From Nonomuraea helvata (lineage in GTDB: Bacteria > Actinomycetota > Actinomycetes > Streptosporangiales > Streptosporangiaceae), in NCBI RefSeq assembly GCF_039535785.1, contig NZ_BAAAXV010000001.1:2790001-2854000 (forward strand): 64,000 nt of DNA, given 5' to 3'. Position numbers and translations under genes: made by a program. Positions 44,427 through 52,478 of this stretch are shown here, piece by piece (within the stretch, counting starts at the first letter, position 1; each line of letters starts with the position of its first letter). The notes below the pieces were generated by a model. That model had not been told where the DNA came from. It saw only the letters and a list, made by a program, of their open reading frames with translations, and did not search any database.

Positions 44427-45779
44427 ATGGGGCGCATGAAGATCGTTAATCCGGCCACGGAGGACGTCGTGGCCGACGTCGAACTGGCCGACGCCGCCGA
44501 GGTCGACCGGGCCGTGGAGCGTGCCAGGACGGCGTACGAGAGCTGGCGTAAGGTGTCGCCGGGCGACCGCGCGCGACTGCTGCGCAGGTTCGCGGACCTG
44601 GTGGACGAGCACGGCGAGGAGCTGGCCCGCCTGGAGCTCGTCAACGCCGGCCACCCGATCGGCAACGCCCGCTGGGCGGCCGGCAACGTGCGCGACGTGC
44701 TCCACTTCTACGCCGGCGCCCCCGAACGCGATCACGGCAGGCAGATCCCGGTGCCCGGCGGCGTGGACATCACGTTCCAGGAGCCACTGGGCGTCGTCGG
44801 TGTCATCGTGCCGTGGAACTTCCCTATGATGATCATGTCCTGGGGCATGGCCCCAGCGCTCGCGGCCGGCAACACGGTGATCGTCAAACCGGCCGAGTGG
44901 ACCCCGCTGACCGCGCTGAGGCTGGCCGAGCTGGCCCTCGCCGCGGGCCTCCCCGAGGGGGTGCTCCAGGTTCTGCCTGGGGCAGGGGAGGTGGCGGGTG
45001 CCCGCCTGGTGGAGCACCCCGGCGTGGCGAAGATCGTGTTCACCGGCTCGACCGAGGTGGGCAAGGAGATCGCCGCCAAGGCCGCGCGGCACGTCAAGCG
45101 GGTCACGCTGGAGCTGGGCGGCAAGTCCGCGAACATCGTCTTCGCGGACGCCGATCTCGACAAGGCCGCGAGCACCGCCCCCTACGCCGTCTTCGACAAC
45201 TCCGGCCAGGACTGCTGTGCCCGCTCCCGGCTCCTCGTCCAGGCAGAGGTGTACGACGCGTTCATGGAGCGCCTGGCGACGGCCGTACGCGGCGTCAAGG
45301 TCGGCGACCCGCTCGACGAGAGCACCGAGATGGGCCCGCTGATCAGCGCCGAACACCTCGACCGCGTGCGCGGCTTCGTCCGCGGCACCCCCTACCTGCA
45401 GGGAGCCTGCCCCGACGGCAAGGGCTACTGGTTCCCGCCGACCGTGCTGACGCCCGAGGTGACGGACCCGGCGTTCACCGAGGAGATCTTCGGGCCGGTC
45501 GTGTCGGTGGTGCGCTTCGAGGACGAGGCCGAGGCCGTACGGATCGCGAACGACACCCCCTACGGCCTGAGCGGCTCCATCTGGACCCGGGACGTCGGAC
45601 GGGCGCTCCGCGTGGCCAGGGCGGTCGAGGCGGGCAACCTGTCGGTCAACTCGCACTCGTCGGTCCGCTACTGGACTCCGTTCGGCGGCTTCAAGCAGTC
45701 CGGGCTCGGCAGGGAACTCGGCCCCGACGCCCTGGCGGCGTTCACCGAGACCAAGAACGTCTTCATCTCCTGGGAGTGA
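44427..45779 (+). CDS. NAD(P)-dependent aldehyde dehydrogenase
   Basis: 450 residues: VIVPWNFPMMIMSWGMAPAL, the Gly-rich VFTGSTEVGKEIAA, the catalytic Glu in TLELGGKSANIV and the catalytic Cys in NSGQDCCARSRLLV, then EEIFGPVVSVVRF. In the gamma-glutamyl pathway it would oxidise the gamma-glutamyl-aminoaldehyde to the acid. The ATG at 44427 immediately follows the ligase stop; an ATG at 44436 is an alternative. Confidence 0.9.
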   Translation: MGRMKIVNPATEDVVADVELADAAEVDRAVERARTAYESWRKVSPGDRARLLRRFADLVDEHGEELARLELVNAGHPIGNARWAAGNVRDVLHFYAGAPERDHGRQIPVPGGVDITFQEPLGVVGVIVPWNFPMMIMSWGMAPALAAGNTVIVKPAEWTPLTALRLAELALAAGLPEGVLQVLPGAGEVAGARLVEHPGVAKIVFTGSTEVGKEIAAKAARHVKRVTLELGGKSANIVFADADLDKAASTAPYAVFDNSGQDCCARSRLLVQAEVYDAFMERLATAVRGVKVGDPLDESTEMGPLISAEHLDRVRGFVRGTPYLQGACPDGKGYWFPPTVLTPEVTDPAFTEEIFGPVVSVVRFEDEAEAVRIANDTPYGLSGSIWTRDVGRALRVARAVEAGNLSVNSHSSVRYWTPFGGFKQSGLGRELGPDALAAFTETKNVFISWE

Positions 45780-45784
45780 ATTCA

Positions 45785-46549
45785 GTGCAGCGTTTGCAGG
45801 ACCGGGTGGCGGTCATCACCGGCGCGGGCAGCGGCATCGGGCTGGCCACCGTGCGCAGGTTCGCCGAGGAGGGCGCCAAGGTCGTCTGCGTGGACATCGA
45901 CGAGGAGGCGGGCGTCAAGGCGGCGAACGAGGTCGGCGGCCTCTTCGTCAAGGCCGACGTGACCAGCGAGGACGACGTCGTCAGGATGTTCAGGACGGCC
46001 TTCGACACCTACGGCAGCGTGGACATCGCCTTCAACAACGCGGGCATCTCGCCCCCCGACGACGACTCCATCCTGGAGACCGGCATCGACGCCTGGCGCC
46101 GGGTCCAGGAGGTGAACCTGACCAGCGTCTACCTCTGCTGCAAGCACGTCATCCCGTACATGCGGCAGCAGGGCAAGGGCTCGATCATCAACACCGCGTC
46201 CTTCGTGGCGGTCATGGGCTCGGCGACCTCGCAGATCTCGTACACGGCCTCCAAGGGCGGGGTGCTCGCGATGACGCGCGAGCTGGGCGTGCAGTTCGCC
46301 AGGGAGGGCATCAGGGTGAACGCGCTCTGCCCCGGGCCGGTGAACACGCCGCTGCTGCAGGAGCTGTTCGCCAAGGACCCGGAGCGGGCGCAGCGGCGGC
46401 TGGTGCACATCCCCGTCGGGCGCTTCGCCGAGGCGTCGGAGATCGCGGCGGCGGTGGCGTTCCTGGCCAGCGACGACGCGTCGTTCATCACGGGCAGCGA
46501 GTTCCTGGTGGACGGCGGCATCTCCGGCGCGTACGTCACGCCGCTCTAG
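45785..46549 (+). CDS. Short-chain dehydrogenase/reductase, FabG-like
   Basis: 254 residues from a GTG with GGGAG upstream. TGAGSGIGLATVRRF for NAD binding, FNNAGISPPDDDS, the catalytic Ser...Tyr...Lys in SFVAVMGSATSQISYTASKG, then GPVNTPLLQELF. A classic oxidoreductase of the group's pathway; it may oxidise an alcohol or reduce a keto intermediate. It begins 5 bp after the ALDH stop. Confidence 0.9.
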   Translation: MQRLQDRVAVITGAGSGIGLATVRRFAEEGAKVVCVDIDEEAGVKAANEVGGLFVKADVTSEDDVVRMFRTAFDTYGSVDIAFNNAGISPPDDDSILETGIDAWRRVQEVNLTSVYLCCKHVIPYMRQQGKGSIINTASFVAVMGSATSQISYTASKGGVLAMTRELGVQFAREGIRVNALCPGPVNTPLLQELFAKDPERAQRRLVHIPVGRFAEASEIAAAVAFLASDDASFITGSEFLVDGGISGAYVTPL

Positions 46550-46564
46550 CTCTGGGGGATCATC

Positions 46565-47257
46565 GTGCAGCGTCCCGTCATCGGCATCACGTCGTACGTC
46601 GAGCCGGCGAACTTCACGGTCTGGGCGGACATGACCGTGGCGCTCCTGCCGTACATGTACGTGGAGCAGGTCGTACGCGCCGGCGGGCAGCCGGTCGTGC
46701 TGCCGCCCGCCGGCGAGCCCGCGCAGGTGGTGGGCCGCCTGGACGGGCTCGTCCTGGCGGGTGGCGGGGACATCGACCCGGCGAGGTACGGCGAGCCGCC
46801 CGGGGATCACACCGGCTATATCCGGAAATTTCGTGATGAGGCGGAGTTTGCCCTGATCGGTGCGGCCCTCGACGCGGGCCTGCCGTACCTGGGCATCTGC
46901 CGCGGCCTCCAGGTGCTCAACGTCGCCCTCGGAGGCAGCCTCCACCAGCACCTGCCCGACGTGGTCGGGCACCCGGGCCACTCCCCCGCGCCCGGCCGCT
47001 TCGGCCCGCTGCCCGTCACCGCCGTGCCCGGCACCCGCGTGGCCAAGGCGCTGGGCACCGAGCCCGTGACGGTCCCCCACTACCACCACCAGGCCATCGA
47101 CCGCCTCGCACCCGGCCTCACGGTCGGCGCCACCGCCGACGACGGCACGATCGAGGCGGTCGAGCTGGACTCGGCCCCCTTCGCCGTGGCCGTGCAGTGG
47201 CACCCGGAGGCCGCCGAGGACTGCGCACTCTTCGAGGCCCTCGTCGCCGCCTGCTGA
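46565..47257 (+). CDS. Gamma-glutamyl-gamma-aminobutyrate hydrolase family protein (PuuD-like)
   Basis: 230 residues, class I glutamine amidotransferase fold. The nucleophile Cys is in YLGICRGLQVLNVALGG; the catalytic His/Glu are in AVQWHPEAAED; LAGGGDIDPARYGEP is the typical N-terminal loop. PuuD hydrolyses gamma-glutamyl-GABA to glutamate plus GABA, the last step after the ligase and ALDH. GTG start, 15 bp after the SDR stop; last gene of the group. Confidence 0.89.
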   Translation: MQRPVIGITSYVEPANFTVWADMTVALLPYMYVEQVVRAGGQPVVLPPAGEPAQVVGRLDGLVLAGGGDIDPARYGEPPGDHTGYIRKFRDEAEFALIGAALDAGLPYLGICRGLQVLNVALGGSLHQHLPDVVGHPGHSPAPGRFGPLPVTAVPGTRVAKALGTEPVTVPHYHHQAIDRLAPGLTVGATADDGTIEAVELDSAPFAVAVQWHPEAAEDCALFEALVAAC

Positions 47258-47347
47258 CCGCAGGGTCCACGGCGACCGGACGGAAGCCACCATTCGCCAG
47301 AGCGGTTCGTGAGAGGCCGGAACGCGACAACACCCCCATCACCGCAC

Positions 47348-47565
47348 TAGGCTGACGAACATCACCGGCAAAACCGTGCGGGAGAGCACCCTGACAGCCG
47401 GTCAGGGTCCCTGAAGGAGCAAGCCCTCCCCGCAAACCTCTCAAGGCAAAGGACCGCGCGGTATGTGGTGACCTCTGGAAAGCAGGCCTGCGTGGCCTCG
47501 CCGAAGGTGAAAGTCCGGCAAAACTCGGGCGAAGCTCTCAGGCATCGATGACAGAGGGGGAGGAT
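47348..47565 (+). ncRNA. Tandem glycine riboswitch before gcvT
   Basis: Two consecutive aptamer-like segments. The first runs about 47377-47462: GCGGGAGAGC at its 5' end, CTGAAGGAGCAAGCC in the middle, AACCTCTCAAGGCAAAGGA near its end. The second runs about 47470-47565: CCTCTGGAAAGCAGG, GCCGAAGGTGAAAGTCC, GAAGCTCTCAGGCATCGATG, then a closing AGAGGG. These are the conserved blocks of the gcvT/glycine riboswitch. TAGGCT at 47348-47353 could be the -10 box. Glycine binding should raise expression of the downstream cleavage-system genes. Confidence 0.85.
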
Positions 47566-47598
47566 GCTGGCATCCGATCCTGTCCAGAGGTGCGACAA

Positions 47599-48684
47599 AT
47601 GTCCCGACCCACACCGCTACGAGACGTTCACGAGAGCCTCGGCGCCATGCTCACCGACTTCGCGGGGTGGCTCATGCCGCTCCGGTACGGGAGCGAGTCC
47701 GCGGAGCACAACGCCGTCCGGCAGGCGGCCGGGCTGTTCGACCTCTCGCACATGGGCGAGATCTTCCTGACCGGGCCGCAGGCGGGCGAGGCCCTCGACT
47801 ACGCGCTGGTCGGCCACCTGTCGGCGTTGGCGCCCGGGCGGGCCAGGTACACCATGATCGTGAACGAGCGCGGCGGGGTGCTCGACGACCTCATCGTCTA
47901 CCGGCTGGGCGACGAGGAGTTCATGGTCGTAGCAAACGCCTCTAACTACGAAAAAGTCGGAAATGAGCTGAAAGAGCGGTCGAAGGCGTACGACGTGGTG
48001 GTCGAGGATCGCTCGGACCAGTACGCGCTGATCGCCGTACAGGGACCCCGAGCCCAGGAGATCCTCGCCACGCTCACCGACGCCGACCTCGACGGCCTCA
48101 AGTACTACGCGGGCCTGCCCGGCGTCGTCGACGGGCGGCAGGCGCTCATCGCCCGCACCGGTTACACCGGCGAGGACGGGTTCGAGCTGTTCGTCGCCAA
48201 CCAGGACGCGGTGCCGCTCTGGCACGCGCTCATGGCGGCGGGCGAGCCGCACGGCCTCAAGCCCGCCGGCCTGTCCGCCCGCGACACGCTCAGGCTCGAG
48301 GCGGGCATGCCGCTGTACGGCAACGAACTCGGCGTCGGACTGACCCCGTTCGACGCGGGGCTGGGCAAGGTGGTGAAATTCGACAAGCCGGGCGACTTCG
48401 TCGGCAGGTCGGCGCTCGAGGCGGTCAAGGACGACACGCCGCGGCGCCGTCTCGTCGGCCTGGTCGCGCGGGGACGCCGGGTGCCGCGCCACGGCTACCC
48501 GGTCACCAAGGACGGCGCCGTCGTCGGCGAGGTCACCAGCGGTGCGCCCTCCCAGACCCTGGGAAAGCCCATCGCGATGGCCTACGTGGACGCGGGCGTC
48601 GAATCAGGCCTGGCCGTGGACATCCGGGGCAGCCAAGAACCTATGGACCTGGTTGAGCTGCCCTTCTACAGGAGGAACAAGTGA
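47599..48684 (+). CDS. gcvT: Glycine cleavage system T protein (aminomethyltransferase)
   Basis: 361 residues starting at ATG 47599 with AGAGG upstream. Segments MLTDFAGWLMPLRYGSESAE, GLFDLSHMGEI, MVVANASNYEK, IAVQGPRAQEIL, IARTGYTGEDGFELF and GEVTSGAPSQTLGKPIAMAY are hallmarks of GcvT, which moves the methylene from glycine-derived aminomethyl-lipoyl H protein to tetrahydrofolate. First gene after the glycine riboswitch; overlaps gcvH by 4 bp. Confidence 0.95.
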   Translation: MSRPTPLRDVHESLGAMLTDFAGWLMPLRYGSESAEHNAVRQAAGLFDLSHMGEIFLTGPQAGEALDYALVGHLSALAPGRARYTMIVNERGGVLDDLIVYRLGDEEFMVVANASNYEKVGNELKERSKAYDVVVEDRSDQYALIAVQGPRAQEILATLTDADLDGLKYYAGLPGVVDGRQALIARTGYTGEDGFELFVANQDAVPLWHALMAAGEPHGLKPAGLSARDTLRLEAGMPLYGNELGVGLTPFDAGLGKVVKFDKPGDFVGRSALEAVKDDTPRRRLVGLVARGRRVPRHGYPVTKDGAVVGEVTSGAPSQTLGKPIAMAYVDAGVESGLAVDIRGSQEPMDLVELPFYRRNK

Positions 48685-49070
48685 GCAACATCCCTGACGA
48701 CCTGAGCTACACCAAGGAGCACGAGTGGGTGGCGGGCCTCGACGACGGCCTCACCGTGACCGTCGGCGTCACGGCCTTCGCCGCCGAGTCCCTTGGTGAC
48801 GTCGTCTTCGTGCAGCTCCCCGAGGTCGGCTCCACCGTCGAGGCGGGCGACTCGGTCGGCGAGGTGGAGTCCACCAAGTCGGTGAACGAGATCTACACCC
48901 CCGTCGGCGGGGAGATCGTCGAGGTGAACCAGGTCGTCGTGGACGACCCCAGCCTGGTCAACAGCGACCCGTACGGCGATGGCTGGATGTTCCGGGTGCG
49001 CGTCGAGGGCGAGGCCGAAGACGTGCTCTCCGCCGAGGAGTACAAGGCACTCACCTCAGGCGAGTCCTGA
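48681..49070 (+). CDS. gcvH: Glycine cleavage system H protein
   Basis: 129 residues. The lipoylated Lys is in [37 protein letters not shown] and [16 protein letters not shown] are typical. The GTG start overlaps the gcvT stop, with AGGAGG upstream. The protein shuttles the aminomethyl group between the P, T and L components; gcvP is not in this window. Confidence 0.95.
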   Translation: MSNIPDDLSYTKEHEWVAGLDDGLTVTVGVTAFAAESLGDVVFVQLPEVGSTVEAGDSVGEVESTKSVNEIYTPVGGEIVEVNQVVVDDPSLVNSDPYGDGWMFRVRVEGEAEDVLSAEEYKALTSGES

Positions 49071-49077
49071 CCTGTTC

Positions 49078-49103
49078 GCCGGGGCCCGATCCCGGGCCCC
49101 GGC
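49078..49103 (+). terminator. Hairpin between gcvH and sdaA
   Basis: GCCGGGGCCCG pairs with CGGGCCCCGGC (11 bp, 4-base loop ATCC), 8 bp after the gcvH stop and 25 bp before the sdaA ATG. It could end part of the gcvT-gcvH transcripts, lowering serine ammonia-lyase expression relative to the cleavage system. Confidence 0.6.
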
Positions 49104-49128
49104 ACCGTACGAAAGGCAGCGCTCATCA

Positions 49129-50505
49129 ATGGCGATCAGCGTCTTCGACCTCTTCAAGATCGGCATCGGCCCGTCGAGCTCCCACACGGGAGGCCCGATG
49201 GCGGCCGCGCACAAGTTCGCCCGCGGGCTGCACGAGGACGACCTGCTCCCGCAGGTCGCCCGCGTCGAGGCCATCCTGTACGGCTCGCTCGGCCTGACCG
49301 GCAAGGGCCACGGCAGCGACAAGGCGGTCCTGCTCGGCCTCTCCGGCGAGAAGCCCGAGCTGGTGGACGTCGACTCCATCGACGGCCGGCTGGCCGAGAT
49401 GCGCGAGTCCGGCACGGTCAAGCTGTACGGGACGCAAGAGATCCCCTTCGTCGTGGGCGAGCACCTCGTCTTCGAACGCAAGATCTCGCTGCCCGAGCAC
49501 CCGAACGGCATGCGCTTCACCGCGTACACGGCCGATGGCGAGAAGCTGAGAGAGAAGGTCTACTTCTCGGTCGGCGGCGGCTTCGTCGTGGACGAGAAGG
49601 CCACCGGCGCCGACCGCATCAAGCCGGACGACACCGTCCTGCCCTACCCCTTCACCACCGGTGAGGAGCTGCTCAAGCACTGCTCCAACACGGGCCTGTC
49701 CATCTCGGCCCTCATGCTCGAGAACGAGAAGGCGTTCGGCCGCACCGAGGAGGAGATCCGCGCCGGCCTGCTGCGGCTCTGGCAGGTCATGTCGGAGTGC
49801 GTGCACCGCGGCATCTCCAAGGAGGGCGTCCTGCCCGGCGGCCTCAAGGTCAAGCGCCGCGCCAACCAGCTCCACCGCCGCCTGCAGTCCGAGCCGCCCG
49901 AGAAGGACCCGCTGCAGGCCATGGACTGGGTGACGCTCTTCGCGCTGGCGGTCAACGAGGAGAACGCCGCCGGGGGCCGCATCGTCACCGCCCCCACCAA
50001 CGGCGCCGCCGGCATCATCCCGGCCGTCCTGACGTACTACACCCGCTTCGTGCCACGCGCGGACGAGGAGGGCGTGGTGCGCTTCCTGCTGACGGCCGGC
50101 GCGATCGGCGTGCTGTTCAAGGAGAACGCCTCGATCTCGGGCGCCGAGGTGGGCTGCCAGGGCGAGGTCGGCTCGGCCTGCTCGATGGCCTCGGCCGCCC
50201 TCACGGAGGTCCTCGGAGGCACACCCGAACAGGTGGAGAACGCCGCCGAGATCGGCATCGAGCACAACCTGGGCCTGACCTGCGACCCGATCGGCGGCCT
50301 GGTCCAGATCCCGTGCATCGAGCGGAACGCGGTGGCCTCCAACAAGGCCATCACGGCCGCCCGGATCGCCCTGCGCGGTGACGGCCGCCACTTCGTGGCC
50401 CTGGACAAGGCCATCAAGACGATGCGGGACACGGGGCGGGACATGCTGGACAAGTACAAGGAGACGTCACGCGGCGGCCTCGCCGTCAACGTGATCGAGT
50501 GCTGA
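49129..50505 (+). CDS. sdaA: L-serine ammonia-lyase
   Basis: 458 residues of the single-chain iron-sulfur type. The N-terminal [19 protein letters not shown] is diagnostic; iron-sulfur Cys residues occur in [17 protein letters not shown] and in [39 protein letters not shown] is the core motif. It deaminates L-serine to pyruvate; following a glycine riboswitch, it disposes of serine made from excess glycine. A GAAAGG box lies about 12 bp before the ATG. Confidence 0.95.
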   Translation: MAISVFDLFKIGIGPSSSHTGGPMAAAHKFARGLHEDDLLPQVARVEAILYGSLGLTGKGHGSDKAVLLGLSGEKPELVDVDSIDGRLAEMRESGTVKLYGTQEIPFVVGEHLVFERKISLPEHPNGMRFTAYTADGEKLREKVYFSVGGGFVVDEKATGADRIKPDDTVLPYPFTTGEELLKHCSNTGLSISALMLENEKAFGRTEEEIRAGLLRLWQVMSECVHRGISKEGVLPGGLKVKRRANQLHRRLQSEPPEKDPLQAMDWVTLFALAVNEENAAGGRIVTAPTNGAAGIIPAVLTYYTRFVPRADEEGVVRFLLTAGAIGVLFKENASISGAEVGCQGEVGSACSMASAALTEVLGGTPEQVENAAEIGIEHNLGLTCDPIGGLVQIPCIERNAVASNKAITAARIALRGDGRHFVALDKAIKTMRDTGRDMLDKYKETSRGGLAVNVIEC

Positions 50506-50581
50506 CGGTCGGCGACTGCGGGTGGCCGTGGACCTTACCGATACCTCTGGGAATGTCAGAGCGAGCAGGTAACGTGAGAGC

Positions 50582-50782
50582 ATGACGTCGCATCACCACG
50601 ACAAGGTCGTCACCATACCTCGTGACGAATACGAGGCGCTGAAAGCCGAGGTCCGGCGGCTGCGTCGAGAGGTAGGGCGTCAGCAGGCCATGCGCGCCAT
50701 CATGGACAACGCGGCCGACCCGGGCCAGGTGCGAACGTTCACCCGCGACGAGTTTGCCGCCGAGTGGGGCATCGTTGGCTGA
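50582..50782 (+). CDS. Small antitoxin-like protein (unassigned)
   Basis: 66 residues: VVTIPRDEYEALKAEVRRLRREVGRQQ, then RTFTRDEFAAEWGIVG. The first half begins with a short beta-strand and Arg-rich helix, reminiscent of prevent-host-death-type antitoxins or coiled-coil DNA-binding peptides. No toxin gene follows. Assignment is weak. Confidence 0.45.
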   Translation: MTSHHHDKVVTIPRDEYEALKAEVRRLRREVGRQQAMRAIMDNAADPGQVRTFTRDEFAAEWGIVG

Positions 50783-50836
50783 CGTTGCGGCAGCCCATAC
50801 GCACAATGAACAGCGTGGCGCGGGAACTCATATTTG

Positions 50837-50909
50837 TAGGGCCGGTGGGATTCGAACCCACACTAACAGCCACCTAAAGACTGCGCCTCTGCCATTGGGC
50901 TACGACCCC
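50837..50909 (-). tRNA. Unusual tRNA with UAG anticodon and short variable loop
   Basis: A 73-nt cloverleaf on the minus strand: acceptor GGGGTCG/CGGCCCT (the first pair is G-U), D arm with GG in its loop, anticodon stem CAGTC/GGCTG, loop TTTAGGT (anticodon UAG, reading CUA Leu codons), a 5-nt variable loop TTAGT, T arm GTGGG-TTCGAAT-CCCAC, discriminator A. No CCA is encoded. True bacterial tRNA-Leu has a long variable arm; this one does not. The first 10 nt overlap the end of the HNH gene. Confidence 0.8.
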
Positions 50910-51385
50910 TTTTTCGCCTTCCCCTTGCCCGCATAGTTTTCGGTCTGGGAATGGCAATTCGGACATAGGAAGCGTAGATTCTCCACGCGATTGTCGAGCC
51001 AGTCACCGTTGATGTGGTCGACGTGGAGCGTCAGCGGCCTTCCCTGCCACGTGTCACCGATTCTACAGCCTACGCAAGTGTACGGGATCCCGGCCTCGCA
51101 CATTGCACGGCGAAGCGCGGGTGCCTTCTCTCGGATAGAGCCGGGCGGCCGGAGCGCCAGAACCTGCTGGTACGGGCGGAGAGTAAGGGAACGCCGCCCC
51201 TTACCGTGAGCCTGGCCGACGAAGTGGGACGTGTCAATGTCGAAGTGCTTCAGCCGCCGACTGATGTGAGCGTGACTGCCGCCCGTCCACTTGATGCCCA
51301 GGTGACGGAGCACATCGGCGACGCTGCGAGACTTGACCGCGGCCTCGGCGAGCAATTCTCGGGAATACTTGATATACGCTGCCAC
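50900..51385 (-). CDS. HNH endonuclease overlapping the tRNA gene
   Basis: 161 residues. The N-terminal half is a small helical DNA-binding-like region (VADVLRHLGIKWTGGSHAHI). The C-terminal nuclease has CVGC, then LHVDHINGDWLDNRVENLRF and LCPNCHSQT, giving the HNH metal site and the treble-clef Cys pair. The stop codon TAG (50900-50902) lies at tRNA positions 8-10, so coding and tRNA sequence overlap by 10 nt. Such HNH-tRNA units may be mobile or have a tRNA-linked job. Confidence 0.87.
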   Translation of the reverse strand: MAAYIKYSRELLAEAAVKSRSVADVLRHLGIKWTGGSHAHISRRLKHFDIDTSHFVGQAHGKGRRSLTLRPYQQVLALRPPGSIREKAPALRRAMCEAGIPYTCVGCRIGDTWQGRPLTLHVDHINGDWLDNRVENLRFLCPNCHSQTENYAGKGKAKKGS

Positions 51386-51470
51386 GGGGCAAGTCTAGAA
51401 AACGCCGCTGACATTTCCACAGGAAAAAGGAATTTCCATATCAGGACAATTGACGCATTCATTGTGAGAC

Positions 51471-51494
51471 GCGGGCCCTCGAGGGAGGACCCGC
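51471..51494 (-). terminator. Terminator hairpin after bcp
   Basis: GCGGGCCCTC pairs with GAGGACCCGC (nine pairs, one C-A mismatch, 4-base loop GAGG). It begins 10 bp after the bcp stop on the minus strand and before the HNH gene start on the same strand, so it would separate the two. Confidence 0.65.
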
Positions 51495-51503
51495 GGGCAG
51501 TGG

Positions 51504-51977
51504 TCAGCTCAGGCCGAGCTTCTTCTTCAACGAGGCCACGTGACCCGTGGCCTTGACGTTGTAGAGTGCCTGCTCGACCTTCCCGTCCGCGTCGATGACG
51601 AACGTCGAGCGGATGACCCCCACGACCTCCTTGCCGTAGAGCTTCTTCGTGCCGTACGCCCCGTACGCCTGGTGCACGGCCAGGTCGGGGTCGGACAGCA
51701 GCGGGAAGGTCAGGGCGTCGCGCTCGGTGAACTTGACCAGCTTCGCCGGCTTGTCCTTCGACACGCCGAGGACGACGAAACCCTCGGCGGTCAGCTGGTC
51801 GAGGCTGTCGCGGAAGTCGCAGGCCTGCTTGGTGCAGCCGGGCGTCATCGCGGCGGGGTAGAAATAGAGGATCACCCGCTTGCCGCGGTAGGCGTCAAGG
51901 GAAACAGCGGTGCCGTCGGCGGCGGGTAGCGTGAACTCGGGCGCGGCGTCGCCGGGCGCGAGCTTGGTTTCGGTCAA
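51504..51977 (-). CDS. bcp: Thiol peroxidase (peroxiredoxin, Bcp type)
   Basis: 157 residues, thioredoxin fold. The peroxidatic Cys is in YFYPAAMTPGCTKQACDFRD with the resolving Cys five residues on; FPLLSDPDLAVHQAYGAYG and STFVIDADGKV are family motifs. It reduces peroxides with thioredoxin. GGAGG is near the ATG on the minus strand. Divergent from the DUF3618 gene. Confidence 0.93.
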   Translation of the reverse strand: MTETKLAPGDAAPEFTLPAADGTAVSLDAYRGKRVILYFYPAAMTPGCTKQACDFRDSLDQLTAEGFVVLGVSKDKPAKLVKFTERDALTFPLLSDPDLAVHQAYGAYGTKKLYGKEVVGVIRSTFVIDADGKVEQALYNVKATGHVASLKKKLGLS

Positions 51978-52129
51978 TGTGCCCTCCTGAGTTCCTTCCC
52001 GCCAACTTACCGGCCTGGCCGCCGTGCCGTACGGCGTGCCGACCTGACAGACTGATCACGACCAGAACGGACGGAGCTCGCACGGCACGCGGAGCGGGCG
52101 CGGCCCCGCGTACGGTCGAGAGGAGAGAC

Positions 52130-52459
52130 ATGGCTGACACCGATCCCGACGAGCTGGAGCGGCGGATCGCGCGGACGCGCGCGGAGTTGGCGCAGACGGT
52201 TGACGCCATTGCCGACCGGGTGAGCCCCAAGCGGGTCGCCGAGCGCACGGTGGCCGACGTCAAGACCCGGGCCACGAACTTCGTGGTGTCCGTGGGCGAC
52301 GCGCTGGGAGTGACGCCGCGGCCGGCCGCCTACGGCGACGACACTGACCAGGTGTGGGAGGAAGAGCGGCCCGACCTGGCACCGGTGCTGATCGGGGTCG
52401 GGGCCGTGCTGGTCGTGGGGGCGGCCATCATGCTCTGGCGCCGCCGCAACCGCCGCTGA
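52130..52459 (+). CDS. DUF3618 domain-containing membrane-anchored protein
   Basis: 109 residues after AGGAGAGAC. The N-terminal DUF3618 signature ELERRIARTRAELAQTVDAI plus ADRVSPKRVAERT is followed by a single C-terminal helix (LAPVLIGVGAVLVVGAAIML). Function unknown; proteins of this family occur next to phage holin-like proteins in actinomycetes. It starts 152 bp after the bcp start (divergent). Confidence 0.83.
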   Translation: MADTDPDELERRIARTRAELAQTVDAIADRVSPKRVAERTVADVKTRATNFVVSVGDALGVTPRPAAYGDDTDQVWEEERPDLAPVLIGVGAVLVVGAAIMLWRRRNRR

Positions 52460-52478
52460 CCCGCCGGGACCGGGGCGG

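Noticed and set aside
50582..50782. Toxin-antitoxin pair
   Set aside because: Only a possible antitoxin-like protein is present; no toxin gene adjoins.
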